DNA from: Nocardioides sp. zg-1308
GTDB taxonomy: Bacteria; Actinomycetota; Actinomycetes; Propionibacteriales; Nocardioidaceae
Assembly (NCBI RefSeq): GCF_013155375.1
Contig: NZ_JABJQY010000004.1
Span: 62,001 to 126,000, forward strand
Reading direction: 5' to 3'
DNA length: 64,000 nt
The notes beneath the pieces are model-generated. The model did no database searches. It was not told the origin of the DNA and saw only the letters and a program-made list of their open reading frames with translations. The position numbers were made by a program, and so were the translations under genes. Shown here piece by piece: positions 24,127-31,953 of this stretch. The stretch's first letter is position 1. Each line of letters opens with the position of its first letter.

Positions 24127-24895
24127 GAACCACCCCCGCCCCGCTGACCTCCAGGCGTTTCTGGCCGCCGCACAGGTGCACCCCGCCGTAGTCGCCCTCC
24201 GCCCGGACTACCGCGTGCTGCTGCTCGCGGTGGACGGCATGACGCCGGGCGCCAGTGACGACGCCAGCGAACGCATGCTGGTGCGAGCCGAGTCGGTCGC
24301 TCGCGAACTCCTCGCTGGCACCGCGGTGGAGGACCTGCCGCACGTCACAGCCTGGCGTGAGGCGTACCGGTCCTTCGGCGCCAAGCCGCAGCGCACCCGC
24401 AACAGCCTCGAAGCCCTCGTGCGCCGACCCGCGGCCGGCCTGCCGCGGGTCAACCGCCTCACCGACGTCTACAACGCCATCAGCGTCATCCACCAGGTGC
24501 CGCTCGGGGGCGAGGACCTCCCGGCGTATGCCGGTCCACCGCGACTCGTCCGCGCGACAGGCCACGAGGTCTTCGAAACCGTCGCGGCCGGTGCCGACGT
24601 CGACGAGAACCCCGAACCGGGGGAGGTCGTGTGGCGCGACGCAGTCGGTGTGACATGCCGGCGCTGGAACTGGCGCCAATGCCGCCGCACCCAGCTCACC
24701 CCGCAGACCACGTCGGCAGTCTTCATCCTCGACGCCCTGGCCCCGCTGTCCGATGGGGCCCTCGTCGCCGCCGGTGACGAGCTCGCCGAGCACCTTGCAC
24801 GCCTGGGTCCCCGCGTCGAGGTCGCCACCCGCCTCATCGCCCCGAGCACCTCGACCGCCCCGACCGCGCCGCAGCACCGACAGGACCACCCGTGA
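24119..24895 (+). CDS. Free-standing B3/4-domain protein (tRNA-editing-like)
   Basis: 258-residue protein made of a B3/B4 fold, the editing module of the phenylalanyl-tRNA synthetase beta chain. Recognisable stretches are 'AWREAYRSFGAKPQRTRNSL', 'LPRVNRLTDVYNAISVIHQV' and 'PLGGEDLPAY', followed by 'PGEVVWRDAVGVTCRRWNWR'. Free-standing B3/4 proteins can deacylate mischarged tRNA; one (CtdA) removes canavanine from tRNA-Arg in canavanine-degrading bacteria. Its place between an XRE-cupin regulator and a gamma-lyase-like enzyme matches that setting (inference). ATG 24119 overlaps the regulator by 8 nt and the stop overlaps the next start (GTGA). Substrate is unproven. Confidence 0.75.
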   Translation: MTENHPRPADLQAFLAAAQVHPAVVALRPDYRVLLLAVDGMTPGASDDASERMLVRAESVARELLAGTAVEDLPHVTAWREAYRSFGAKPQRTRNSLEALVRRPAAGLPRVNRLTDVYNAISVIHQVPLGGEDLPAYAGPPRLVRATGHEVFETVAAGADVDENPEPGEVVWRDAVGVTCRRWNWRQCRRTQLTPQTTSAVFILDALAPLSDGALVAAGDELAEHLARLGPRVEVATRLIAPSTSTAPTAPQHRQDHP

Positions 24896-25290
24896 TCTGC
24901 TGTCAGTTCATCTTCAAGCCCGGCACCTACGACGACGAGTTCCACCGCCTCGACGCAGAGATTGACGACTACGCCAGAGCCCTGCCGGGCTTCGACCGGG
25001 TCGAGAAGTGGCTCTCGCCCGAGGGGGACGTCGTCAACGCCATGTACTACTTCGCCGACCGCTCGTCCGTCGCGCAGCTCGGCCGGTTCCCACAGCACCG
25101 CGAGGCCAAGGGCCAGGTCGCGCGCTGGTACGACGGCTACCGCATCGTCGTCTCCGACGTCAGCGCCACCTACGGCGACGGGCGCCTCCCAGCGCCACCC
25201 TCCGCCCACACCACCCCAGACGCCGCCACCACCTCAGACCCCCCAGCCGGCCAGCCGACCGACCGGGCCACCCATCAGGAGCAGTCATGA
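24892..25290 (+). CDS. ABM-like ferredoxin-fold small protein
   Basis: 132-residue protein starting at GTG 24892, which overlaps the upstream stop by 4 nt. Residues 1-97 look like a dimeric alpha/beta-barrel domain of antibiotic-biosynthesis-monooxygenase type ('MICCQFIFKPGTYDDEFHRL', 'ALPGFDRVEKWLSPEGDVVN', 'QHREAKGQVARWYDGYRIVV'). The last 35 residues are a disordered Pro/Thr/Ala tail. Such proteins act as small oxygenases, isomerases or sugar/amine-binding helpers. The operon position suggests it handles a product of the PLP enzyme, but no active site can be assigned. It ends in an ATGA overlap with the next gene. Confidence 0.6.
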   Translation: MICCQFIFKPGTYDDEFHRLDAEIDDYARALPGFDRVEKWLSPEGDVVNAMYYFADRSSVAQLGRFPQHREAKGQVARWYDGYRIVVSDVSATYGDGRLPAPPSAHTTPDAATTSDPPAGQPTDRATHQEQS

Positions 25291-26513
25291 CCCAGGCCCC
25301 GACGGCCGGCACCCGCCCGGACAAGCACGACTTCGCCACCCTCACCGGCAACACCTGGTCGGTGCACGGCGGCAACCACGCCGACGAGACCACGGGCGCC
25401 ATCCGCACCCCCATCGTCATGGCGAACTCCTACCGACTTCCCGAGGACCCCAGCGACATCGACCACCCCGACTACCAGGGTCTGGTGTACACGCGCGAGC
25501 ACGGCGCCAACCAGCGCGGCCTCGAGGAGAAGCTTGCCAAGCTCGACCACGGCGAAGCCGCCGCCGTGTTCGGCACCGGCATGGCCGCACTGCACGCCGC
25601 CTTCTTCACCATCCTCAACCCCGGCGACCACGCCATTGTGTCCAACGTCGTCTACATGCGCGTCGCTGGGCTCTTCACCGACGTGTTCCCCCAGAAGCTC
25701 GGCATCGAGGTCGACTTCGTCGACATCACCGACCTCGACGCCGTCCGCGCCGCCCTCCGCCCCAACACCCGCCTCGTGCACACCGAGGTCATCGCCAACC
25801 CCGACCTCCGCGTCGCCGACATCCCTGCACTCGCCGGCATCGCCCACGACGCCGGCGCGCTGCTGACCATCGACTCGACGTTCACGCCACCACCGATGAT
25901 GCGCCCCCTCGACCACGGCGCCGACCTCGCCATCCATTCGCTGACTAAGTACTACAACGGCCATGGCGACGCGATGGGCGGCGTCGTCATCGGCGCCCGC
26001 GACCTGGTCGAGCCGACGCGCACCGGGGCGATGTGGCACGCCGGCGGCGCCATCTCCCCGTTCAACGCCTGGCTCATCATGCGCGGCTCCACCACGCTGC
26101 CGCTGCGTCTACAGCGGCAGTGCGAGAACGCCCAGGCGGTCGCTGAGTTCCTCGAAGCGGATCCCCGCGTCGTGCATGTCTCCTACCCGGGACTGGTCAG
26201 CCACCACCAGCACGCCGCCGCCGTGTCCCAGCTCTCCGGCGGCTTCGGTGGTGTCGTCTCGTTCGCCATCGGCGGCACCCACACCGACCGGCTGACGTTC
26301 GTCAACGATCTGCGCGTCATCACCTCCGCGGTGAGCCTGGGTCACGACGAGACCCTCGTCGCCTACGAGGAGTACCCCGAGGGCCCCGCCAAGGCATTCG
26401 CGCAGCCGTTCCGAGAGCACGGGCTCGTCCGCCTCGCCATCGGTCTCGAGGCCGAGAACGACCTCATGGCCGACCTCGGAGCCGCCCTCACCACCGCCTA
26501 CGGACCGCGCTGA
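25287..26513 (+). CDS. Cys/Met-metabolism PLP enzyme (gamma-lyase type; candidate canavanine gamma-lyase)
   Basis: 408-residue fold-type I PLP enzyme of the cystathionine gamma-synthase / methionine gamma-lyase family. Visible elements are 'YTREHGANQRGLEEKLAKLD' (phosphate-contacting Tyr-x-Arg), 'FGTGMAALHAAFFT', cofactor Asp in 'LLTIDSTFTPP' and the Schiff-base Lys in 'HSLTKYYNGHGDAMGG'. Members eliminate or replace the gamma-substituent of an amino acid through a vinylglycine quinonoid. With a B3/4 editing protein and XRE-cupin regulator alongside, the canavanine gamma-lyase subfamily (giving homoserine and hydroxyguanidine) is an attractive assignment; methionine gamma-lyase is the alternative. 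ATG 25287 overlaps the previous stop (ATGA). Confidence 0.85.
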   Translation: MTQAPTAGTRPDKHDFATLTGNTWSVHGGNHADETTGAIRTPIVMANSYRLPEDPSDIDHPDYQGLVYTREHGANQRGLEEKLAKLDHGEAAAVFGTGMAALHAAFFTILNPGDHAIVSNVVYMRVAGLFTDVFPQKLGIEVDFVDITDLDAVRAALRPNTRLVHTEVIANPDLRVADIPALAGIAHDAGALLTIDSTFTPPPMMRPLDHGADLAIHSLTKYYNGHGDAMGGVVIGARDLVEPTRTGAMWHAGGAISPFNAWLIMRGSTTLPLRLQRQCENAQAVAEFLEADPRVVHVSYPGLVSHHQHAAAVSQLSGGFGGVVSFAIGGTHTDRLTFVNDLRVITSAVSLGHDETLVAYEEYPEGPAKAFAQPFREHGLVRLAIGLEAENDLMADLGAALTTAYGPR

Positions 26514-26515
26514 CC

Positions 26516-27346
26516 ATGCCTGTCGAGACCACCTTCGCCATCGTCGACGCGTTCACGACCGAGCACCCGTTCTCCGGCAACCCGGCCGGGGTCGTGGTCC
26601 TGGACGCCTACCCCGACGACGTGTGGATGCAGGGCGTCGCCAATGAGCTTCACCAGGCCGAGACAGCGTTCCTCGTGCCGGCGCAGGATCCGGCGTCGTT
26701 CCGGCTGCGCTGGTTCACCCCGGTCGCTGAAGTGGCCCTATGCGGTCACGCCACCCTCGCCAGCGCGCATTGGTTGTGGGAGAGCGGGACAGTCCCCGAC
26801 GGCTCGACGATCACCTTCACCACCGCCAGCGGTCCCCTGAGCGCGGTGCGTGACGGCGACCAGGTCGTGCTGGACTTCCCGTCCGTCCCCGCCGAGCCGG
26901 TGCCACCATCCGCCGACCTGCACGCCGACCTTCGCACGGCACTCGACGGAGCGGTCCCGGTCTGGACGGGCATCACAAGCAACGACGACCCGGGAGAACG
27001 CAACGTGCTCGCGGTCCTCGAGACCGAGGCCGCCGTGCGCGGTCTCGCACCCGACCTGCAGGCCGTCACGCGGCTCCCGGCCGGCGGTCTCATCGTCACC
27101 GCGAAGACGCGCACCGGTGGAGTCGTGTCCCGCTACTTCGCCCCCGCCTACGGCATCCCCGAGGACCCGGTCACCGGCTCAGCCCACTGCACCATCGGTC
27201 CCTACTGGCAAGACCAGCTCGGCACCACCCTCCTCGCCGAACAAGCATCACCGCGCGGCGGAGCACTGCGAGTCGACACCGGCACCGCCGGACGGGTGCA
27301 CCTGTCCGGGACAGCGCGCACCGCCGTCACCGGGCTCATCCACTGA
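26516..27346 (+). CDS. PhzF-family isomerase/epimerase
   Basis: 276-residue protein of the PhzF / diaminopimelate-epimerase fold. The diagnostic sequences are all present: 'IVDAFTTEHPFSGNPAGVVV', the catalytic Glu in 'NELHQAETAFL', 'FTPVAEVALCGHATLASAH' and 'EDPVTGSAHCTIGPYW'. PhzF enzymes move a proton using one Glu, as in isomerisation of dihydrohydroxyanthranilate, but most members have unknown substrates. ATG 26516 is 2 nt after the PLP gene stop, so the genes are co-translated. In this operon it may rearrange an unsaturated amino acid such as vinylglycine or an enamine formed by the lyase (inference). Confidence 0.85.
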   Translation: MPVETTFAIVDAFTTEHPFSGNPAGVVVLDAYPDDVWMQGVANELHQAETAFLVPAQDPASFRLRWFTPVAEVALCGHATLASAHWLWESGTVPDGSTITFTTASGPLSAVRDGDQVVLDFPSVPAEPVPPSADLHADLRTALDGAVPVWTGITSNDDPGERNVLAVLETEAAVRGLAPDLQAVTRLPAGGLIVTAKTRTGGVVSRYFAPAYGIPEDPVTGSAHCTIGPYWQDQLGTTLLAEQASPRGGALRVDTGTAGRVHLSGTARTAVTGLIH

Positions 27347-27413
27347 CTCACCCCGTCCCACCGGCGCACGCACCCGTGCCGACGCATCGCTGCCACCCAC
27401 CCCGAGGAGCACC

Positions 27414-28373
27414 ATGGCCCAGCCCGCACCCCCAGTGGCGCCACGACTGCTCACCGGTCTGAGCGCCTTCCCCCTCACCCCCCTCACCGACGAGACAGAC
27501 GCAGGCATCGACGAAGGCGCGTTCCGCACCCTCGTCACCCGAGCCGCCGCCGCGGCGGTCGACTCGATCACCGTGCTCGGCTCAACCGGCAGCTACGCCT
27601 ACCTCACCCGCGACGAACGCCGTCGCGTCGTGCAGCTCGCTGCCCAGGAGGCCGGGGACGTTCCCGTGCTGGCAGGCGTCGGCGCCACCCGCACCCGCGA
27701 CGTGCTCCGCTACATCGACGACGCCCAACAAGCCGGCGCCGCCGCCCTCCTACTGGCACCCGTGTCCTACCAGCCGCTGTCCGACGAGGAGGTCTACGCA
27801 CTGTTCGAGGACGTCACCGCCGCCGTGTCGGTCCCGGTCGTGGTCTACGACAACCCCGGCACCACCCACTTCACCTTCAGCGACGACCTGCACGCCCGCA
27901 TCGCCCAGCTCCCCGCCATCGCCTCCATCAAGATCCCACCCGACTACGACGGCCCCGACGTTCTGCAGGAGCGCGTCGACAACCTCCGCTCGCAGCTCCC
28001 CGCCGGCGTGACCATCGGCATCAGCGGCGACGACGTCGCCGCTGAAGGCCTCAACGCCGGCTGCGACACCTGGTACAGCGTCCTTGCCGGCACCGTCCCC
28101 GACCCGTGTCGAGCCATCGTCGATGCCGCTGGCGCTGGGGACGCCGCCCGAACCGCCGAGCTCTCGAACCGGCTGATGCCGCTGTGGAACCTGTTCTTCG
28201 ACCACGGCAGCTACCGAGTCACCTCCGCGGTCGCCGAAGAACTCGGCCTGGTGGCGCACCCGAACCTCCCCCGTCCAGTCCGCGGACTCGACCCGACGAC
28301 CCGCCACCAGGTTCGCGACGCCATCGCCACCATGCGAGCCAACGGCGTCCCCGGCCTCGACCCCGTCAGATGA
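27414..28373 (+). CDS. DapA-family (dihydrodipicolinate synthase-like) aldolase/lyase
   Basis: 319-residue TIM-barrel class I lyase. 'LTGLSAFPLTPLTDETDAGI' opens the barrel. 'VLGSTGSYAYLTRDERRRV' holds the substrate-carboxylate loop (Gly-Ser-Thr-Gly). 'VPVVVYDNPGTTHF' holds the catalytic Tyr. Lys in 'IASIKIPPDYDG' is the Schiff-base residue. True DapA has GTTGE in the first loop and Arg near 138; the GSTGS loop here argues for another pyruvate-forming or hydroxy-oxo-acid lyase rather than lysine biosynthesis. ATG 27414 follows GAGGAG after a 67-bp gap. Part of the amino-acid operon, where it could split or make a 4-hydroxy-2-oxo acid (inference). Confidence 0.8.
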   Translation: MAQPAPPVAPRLLTGLSAFPLTPLTDETDAGIDEGAFRTLVTRAAAAAVDSITVLGSTGSYAYLTRDERRRVVQLAAQEAGDVPVLAGVGATRTRDVLRYIDDAQQAGAAALLLAPVSYQPLSDEEVYALFEDVTAAVSVPVVVYDNPGTTHFTFSDDLHARIAQLPAIASIKIPPDYDGPDVLQERVDNLRSQLPAGVTIGISGDDVAAEGLNAGCDTWYSVLAGTVPDPCRAIVDAAGAGDAARTAELSNRLMPLWNLFFDHGSYRVTSAVAEELGLVAHPNLPRPVRGLDPTTRHQVRDAIATMRANGVPGLDPVR

Positions 28374-28464
28374 CCACCCGCCCACACCGCCACGGCCAGG
28401 GCCACGGTCACGGCAGCAACGTCCAGTCCGACCCCCTCGCTCAACCGACACTGAGAGAACAACG

Positions 28465-29523
28465 ATGCGCCAGCTCCACGACCCCCACCAGCGCGACTTC
28501 GCCTCCGACAACTACGCCGGAGCACACCCCGAGATCTTGGCCGCGCTGGCACAAGCCAACTGTGGACACCAACCCGCGTACGGCGAGGACACCTACACGG
28601 CGCACCTGCAGCAGGTGATGAAGGAGCACTTCGGCCCGGCCACCGAGACGTTCCCGGTGTTCAACGGCACCGGCGCCAACGTCACCGCCCTCACCAGCTT
28701 GCTCCCACGCTGGGGCGCCGTCATCACCGCCAAGAGCGCCCACATCAACGTCGACGAGAACGGCGCCCCCGAACGCATCAGCGGCCTCAAGCTTCTCCCC
28801 ATCGAGACCTCCGACGGAAAGCTCACCCCCGACCTCATCGACCAGGAAGCCTGGGGATGGGGCGACGAGCACCGTGCCCAACCCCTTGCCGTGAGCATCA
28901 CGAACAGCACCGAGCTCGGCACCCTCTACACCGTCGAAGAGATCCGGGCCATCGCCGAGCACGCCCACTCCAACGGGATGGTCCTCCACCTCGACGGCGC
29001 CCGCCTGAGCAACGCAGCCGCAGCACTCGACGCCCCCTTCCGCGACTTCACCACCGACGTCGGCGTCGACATCGTCAGCTTCGGCGGCACCAAGAACGGC
29101 ATGCTGTACGGCGAAGCCATCCTCGTTCTCGACCCGACAGCCTCCGAAGGGCTGCTGTTCCTGCGCAAGCTCTCCATGCAGCTCGCCTCGAAGATGCGGT
29201 TCGTGTCGGCCCAGTTCCTGGCACTGCTCACCGGCGACCTCTACCTGCGCTCCGCCAGGCACGCCAACGCCATGGCCGCGCGGCTGCGTTCGTCACTCGA
29301 ACAAGCCGACCTGCCGGGACTCGAGTTCACCCATGCCACGCAAGCCAACGCCGTGTTCGCGGTACTACCCCCCGGCGCCGCCGACGAACTCCGGCAGCAG
29401 TTCAGGTTCTACGACTGGAACCCTGCTATCGGCGAAGTGCGGTGGATGACCTCCTTTGACACCACCGAACAGGACGTCGACACCTTCGTAGAAGCCATCA
29501 CGGCAACGCTCAAGAAGCGCTAG
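28465..29523 (+). CDS. Low-specificity threonine aldolase-like PLP enzyme
   Basis: 352-residue beta-eliminating / aldolase PLP protein. 'DFASDNYAGAHPEILAALAQ' and 'YGEDTYTAHL' form the N-terminal active-site region, Asp in 'VLHLDGARLSNAA' contacts the cofactor nitrogen, and Lys in 'SFGGTKNGMLYGEA' is the Schiff-base Lys. These enzymes split threonine or other beta-hydroxy amino acids into glycine and an aldehyde. Last gene of the seven-gene operon, with a 91-bp gap before it that encodes nothing recognised; only a weak GAGAGAAC precedes ATG 28465. It would convert homoserine- or threonine-like products to glycine (inference). Confidence 0.85.
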   Translation: MRQLHDPHQRDFASDNYAGAHPEILAALAQANCGHQPAYGEDTYTAHLQQVMKEHFGPATETFPVFNGTGANVTALTSLLPRWGAVITAKSAHINVDENGAPERISGLKLLPIETSDGKLTPDLIDQEAWGWGDEHRAQPLAVSITNSTELGTLYTVEEIRAIAEHAHSNGMVLHLDGARLSNAAAALDAPFRDFTTDVGVDIVSFGGTKNGMLYGEAILVLDPTASEGLLFLRKLSMQLASKMRFVSAQFLALLTGDLYLRSARHANAMAARLRSSLEQADLPGLEFTHATQANAVFAVLPPGAADELRQQFRFYDWNPAIGEVRWMTSFDTTEQDVDTFVEAITATLKKR

Positions 29524-29583
29524 GAGCCCAGTCGTCCCTGCCCACTCGGACAAGGGGCTTTCGGCAACGTTGGCTACCGGATC

Positions 29584-29616
29584 TCGGCAGATCCGGTCGA
29601 GCAGATCGCGGCAGAT
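29584..29616 (+). repeat. Interspersed repeat copy 4 (both modules)
   Basis: TCGGCAGATCCGGTCGAGC followed by AGATCGCGGCAGAT: left and right modules in the usual order, 60 bp downstream of the threonine-aldolase-like gene. Confidence 0.65.
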
Positions 29617-29667
29617 GAGTGCGCACTCCGTCCGCGCCGAACCCCGGTTGTCTGACACGCTGGCTCC

Positions 29668-30054
29668 GTGGAGGTCATCACGCAGGCGTGGAACGACGAC
29701 GGGGAGTACCTCGGTTTACATGCTTTGCTCGACGTAGTCCAAGCCAACGACTGGACATGGCATCTGGAGGAGTTCCACGGCACGACTGTGCCGGGCGCAG
29801 GGGTCAACGCCCTCGAACTTGAGGAGCGCCTGACCGGCGGCGAGCCGGTGTCTTTCGCATGGGATGAGTTGCTGGTCTTCGCGGCGAAGGTGGACCAGTT
29901 GATCGATGGGCGCATCTCAGCCTTCATGCCCGAAGAGGCCGAGCCGCTGTTGGTCCTCGAAGCACTCGACAGCATCTATTGGAGCTTCGCGGCACTCGAT
30001 CGGCACGCACCTGCTGCGGCGGTACTCGACCGCGTAGCAGCGCTAAGCGACTGA
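29668..30054 (+). CDS. Hypothetical acidic protein
   Basis: 128-residue protein from GTG 29668. Acidic and rich in Trp, Glu and Leu ('EVITQAWNDDGEYLGLHALL', 'VVQANDWTWHLEEFHG', 'ALEALDSIYWSFAALDRHAP' region). No transmembrane segment or known motif. Acidic single-domain proteins of this size among small strand-switched orphans are sometimes immunity proteins, but no partner toxin is seen, so this is only a possibility. Poor ribosome site; codon bias is weaker than in core genes. Confidence 0.45.
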   Translation: MEVITQAWNDDGEYLGLHALLDVVQANDWTWHLEEFHGTTVPGAGVNALELEERLTGGEPVSFAWDELLVFAAKVDQLIDGRISAFMPEEAEPLLVLEALDSIYWSFAALDRHAPAAAVLDRVAALSD

Positions 30055-30057
30055 TCG

Positions 30058-30077
30058 CTCATCGGCAGATCCGGGCG
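30058..30077 (+). repeat. Interspersed repeat copy 5 (left module)
   Basis: CTCATCGGCAGATCCGGGCG, a clean copy of the left module alone, squeezed between two convergent small genes. Confidence 0.65.
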
Positions 30078-30078
30078 C

Positions 30079-30372
30079 CTAGGCGGCGCTGTCGGGGTCG
30101 ACTCCGAAAAGGCGCACGAGTCCGCGTCGGTGAGCGTCACGCTGCTCGACGTAGATGACGAAGGTCTGGTCTGACCGCGCCTTGTTCCGTGCCCAATCAA
30201 GGACCTCCTCGACGTCGGCTACATCGCTCACCCGGTACTCGTCGCACTGCCACATCGCGTGCTCTTGCGCGACGCCAGGCGGTGCGGGCGGCTGATGCCA
30301 GAAGTAGACGCGGTAGACCGGCCAGTCGACTTCCCACTGGGTGTCCCGAGGATCTACGCCTTCGACGATCAC
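30079..30372 (-). CDS. Hypothetical protein
   Basis: 97-residue soluble protein rich in aromatic and acidic residues ('WEVDWPVYRVYFWHQPPAPP', 'YRVSDVADVEEVLDWARNKA', 'QTFVIYVEQRDAHRRGLVRL'). The alternation of beta strands and one helix suggests a small alpha/beta domain; no family is recognised. Starts at GTG 30372 with no convincing ribosome site. Orphan in the repeat-rich segment, with repeat copies at both ends. Confidence 0.45.
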   Translation of the reverse strand: MIVEGVDPRDTQWEVDWPVYRVYFWHQPPAPPGVAQEHAMWQCDEYRVSDVADVEEVLDWARNKARSDQTFVIYVEQRDAHRRGLVRLFGVDPDSAA

Positions 30373-30402
30373 GCGGACGAGCCTATGGGCAGGGTCGTCC
30401 GT

Positions 30403-30445
30403 TCATCGGCAGATCCGATCGAGCTGATCGCGGCAGATCGGGATG
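30403..30445 (+). repeat. Interspersed repeat copy 6 (both modules)
   Basis: TCATCGGCAGATCCGATCGA then GCTGATCGCGGCAGATCGGG: the most complete copy in the window, showing the order left module, short spacer with GAGCT, right module. Confidence 0.75.
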
Positions 30446-30483
30446 TCGTGCGCCCTCAGTCCCAGCCGAGGAACGCGGAGACT

Positions 30484-30699
30484 TCATCGCAGCAGATGCC
30501 TCACCCGCGCCCTGTCGGCTGGCGAAGCCTGACCGAGCACGTAGACGAAATCCTCCAGAGCACGCACGTCGTCCTCGGGCGTCGCATCCTCGGGTCGGTT
30601 CTCGACAAACAGCACCAGGTCGCGAAGAGCCTCCGCCAGCAGCGTCGTCAGGTGGTCCTCGGGCACGGCCAGCAGGCTAGCGCCGACAACTCCGCTCAT
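30484..30699 (-). CDS. Small hypothetical helical protein
   Basis: 71-residue acidic helical protein ('EDHLTTLLAEALRDLVLFVE', 'DDVRALEDFVYVLGQASPAD', ending RVRHLLR). The ATG at 30699 lies in the CTCATC start of repeat copy 7, so the gene's start codon may come from the repeat itself. No family recognised. Confidence 0.4.
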   Translation of the reverse strand: MSGVVGASLLAVPEDHLTTLLAEALRDLVLFVENRPEDATPEDDVRALEDFVYVLGQASPADRARVRHLLR

Positions 30700-30740
30700 C
30701 GAAGATCCGTGAGCTGGCCGCGGCAGATCCGGACGCTGGA
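30695..30740 (+). repeat. Interspersed repeat copy 7 (both modules)
   Basis: CTCATCGAAGATCCGTGAGC followed by TGGCCGCGGCAGATCCGGAC. It covers the start region of the small gene at 30484-30699. Confidence 0.6.
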
Positions 30741-30817
30741 GCAGCCGTTCGTCACCCCACGGAAACTACCCGGGGGTCGGCGTCTCGGGTTCCCACCTGG
30801 CCGAGGCGGGCCGCGGC

Positions 30818-31114
30818 TCAGCTCACGTCGACCGCGACGTCGTAGCTGACGTCCCCGATGTCGACCTGGGTGACCCGGACGGTGACACCCAGCTCGTCCT
30901 CACCGTCTGTGAAGGTGCAGCGCATGGTCGTGCCGACCACGGCGTCCAGGTCGCCTGGGCACTCGATGGCGTCGGGCGCGGTCCCCACCAGCTCGGTGAC
31001 CTTGTCGCCGACGCCATTCTCCAACTCGGCCTGCGGCACCGCGTTGACACCACAGCCGCTGAGGAGGACCAGGGCGATGGCAACGGTGGCTGGAGCAGTC
31101 CGGGGTCGGTTCAT
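30818..31114 (-). CDS. DUF4333-like lipoprotein
   Basis: 98-residue lipoprotein. ATG 31114 starts a signal peptide (MNRPRTAPATVAIALVLLSG-C) with lipobox LLSGC. The mature part ('LENGVGDKVTELVGTAPDAI', 'ECPGDLDAVVGTTMRCTFTD', 'VTVRVTQVDIGDVSYDVAV') matches the actinobacterial DUF4333 pattern, a small domain with a Cys pair found outside the membrane. GTG 31135 is a possible earlier start. Function of the family is unknown. Confidence 0.75.
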   Translation of the reverse strand: MNRPRTAPATVAIALVLLSGCGVNAVPQAELENGVGDKVTELVGTAPDAIECPGDLDAVVGTTMRCTFTDGEDELGVTVRVTQVDIGDVSYDVAVDVS

Positions 31115-31325
31115 GACTCTCGTTGTATCACCCACGTCGAGGTCACCCGGGCCACGATCATGGGTCCGTCGGCGGGGAACATGCGCACTGAAACTGGTGA
31201 GTTGCCTTGGCTTCGGTGGCCGTAGCCATCCCTCTGCCCACGTGCCCTCGCTCGCCTCGAGTGCGCGGCCCCCCCGCAGAGAACATGCGCCCCGTCCTCA
31301 CGCCGGATGCTCTTGCCGACATCCG

Positions 31326-31373
31326 CTCATCGGCATGTGCGCATGCTCGGATCGCGGCAGTTCCGGACGTGAA
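31326..31373 (+). repeat. Interspersed repeat copy 8 (diverged)
   Basis: CTCATCGGCATGTGCGCATG followed by CTCGGATCGCGGCAGTTCCG: module order retained but with several changes. The 282-bp gap that holds it (31115-31395) has no other supported feature. Confidence 0.5.
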
Positions 31374-31395
31374 CGGAACCTCGCGCGGTCCGTGG

Positions 31396-31833
31396 TCAGA
31401 CGCCCCCGCCGCCGCCCATGGCCCACACCCACGGCGAAGACGAACGTGGAGGCGCACCGGGCTCACTTCCCTCGGCAACAAGGCGGACGTGCGTCCCGTT
31501 GTGCACCGTCACCCATGTGATGCCCTTGCCCGGGGTGGCGCCGTCACGAAGCAGCTGAGCGACTTGGTGCCACGTCAGGTCCGGACCTGCCGTGCTGATC
31601 ACTCTCTGCATGGAACGCACGGTTTCCCCTGCGAGCAGACGGAAGGCGGTACGACGCATGGCCACCAGTGACGCACAGGCGGCGAGGAGTGACTCCAGGA
31701 GGAACTCCGGGAAAGCCACGAAGGCCACGAGCGGCGGGACCAGCATCGAGCCCCACCACAGCAGCCGTGACATCTGCGTTGCCCGTCTGACTCGCGTGAC
31801 AGCCAGGTGCCACGTATCGCGAGCAACCTCCAT
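31396..31833 (-). CDS. Membrane protein with soluble C-terminal domain, unknown function
   Basis: 145-residue protein from ATG 31833. One or two hydrophobic helices ('LLWWGSMLVPPLVAFVAFPE', 'FLLESLLAACASLVAM') are followed by a soluble tail ('TWHQVAQLLRDGATPGKGIT', 'WVTVHNGTHVRLVAEG') ending in a Gly run. No ribosome site precedes the ATG. No family recognised. Divergent from the large BTAD regulator, sharing about 245 bp that contain repeat copy 9. Confidence 0.5.
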   Translation of the reverse strand: MEVARDTWHLAVTRVRRATQMSRLLWWGSMLVPPLVAFVAFPEFLLESLLAACASLVAMRRTAFRLLAGETVRSMQRVISTAGPDLTWHQVAQLLRDGATPGKGITWVTVHNGTHVRLVAEGSEPGAPPRSSSPWVWAMGGGGGV

Positions 31834-31906
31834 GACTGCAGTATGTAGCAAGGACGTGGTCTGACCGGGTCGATCGCAGCGTCCGGGACGACCTCCACAG
31901 TGCAAT

Positions 31907-31953
31907 CTCATCCGCGGATCCGGGCGAGCTGATCGCGGCAGACCCGGGCAGTT
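31907..31953 (+). repeat. Interspersed repeat copy 9 (both modules)
   Basis: CTCATCCGCGGATCCGGGCG followed by AGCTGATCGCGGCAGACCCG. Last copy seen; none was found to the right of 32 kb or to the left of 19.4 kb. Confidence 0.65.

Noticed and set aside
31158..31481. Minus-strand frame in the 31.1-31.5 kb gap
   Set aside because: No ribosome site, weak third-position bias and overlap with the membrane protein gene; GAACATGCGC occurs twice here but gives no clear feature.
19405..31953. Repeats at 19-32 kb as a CRISPR array
   Set aside because: Copies are kilobases to hundreds of bases apart with genes between, vary in sequence, and no cas genes are present.
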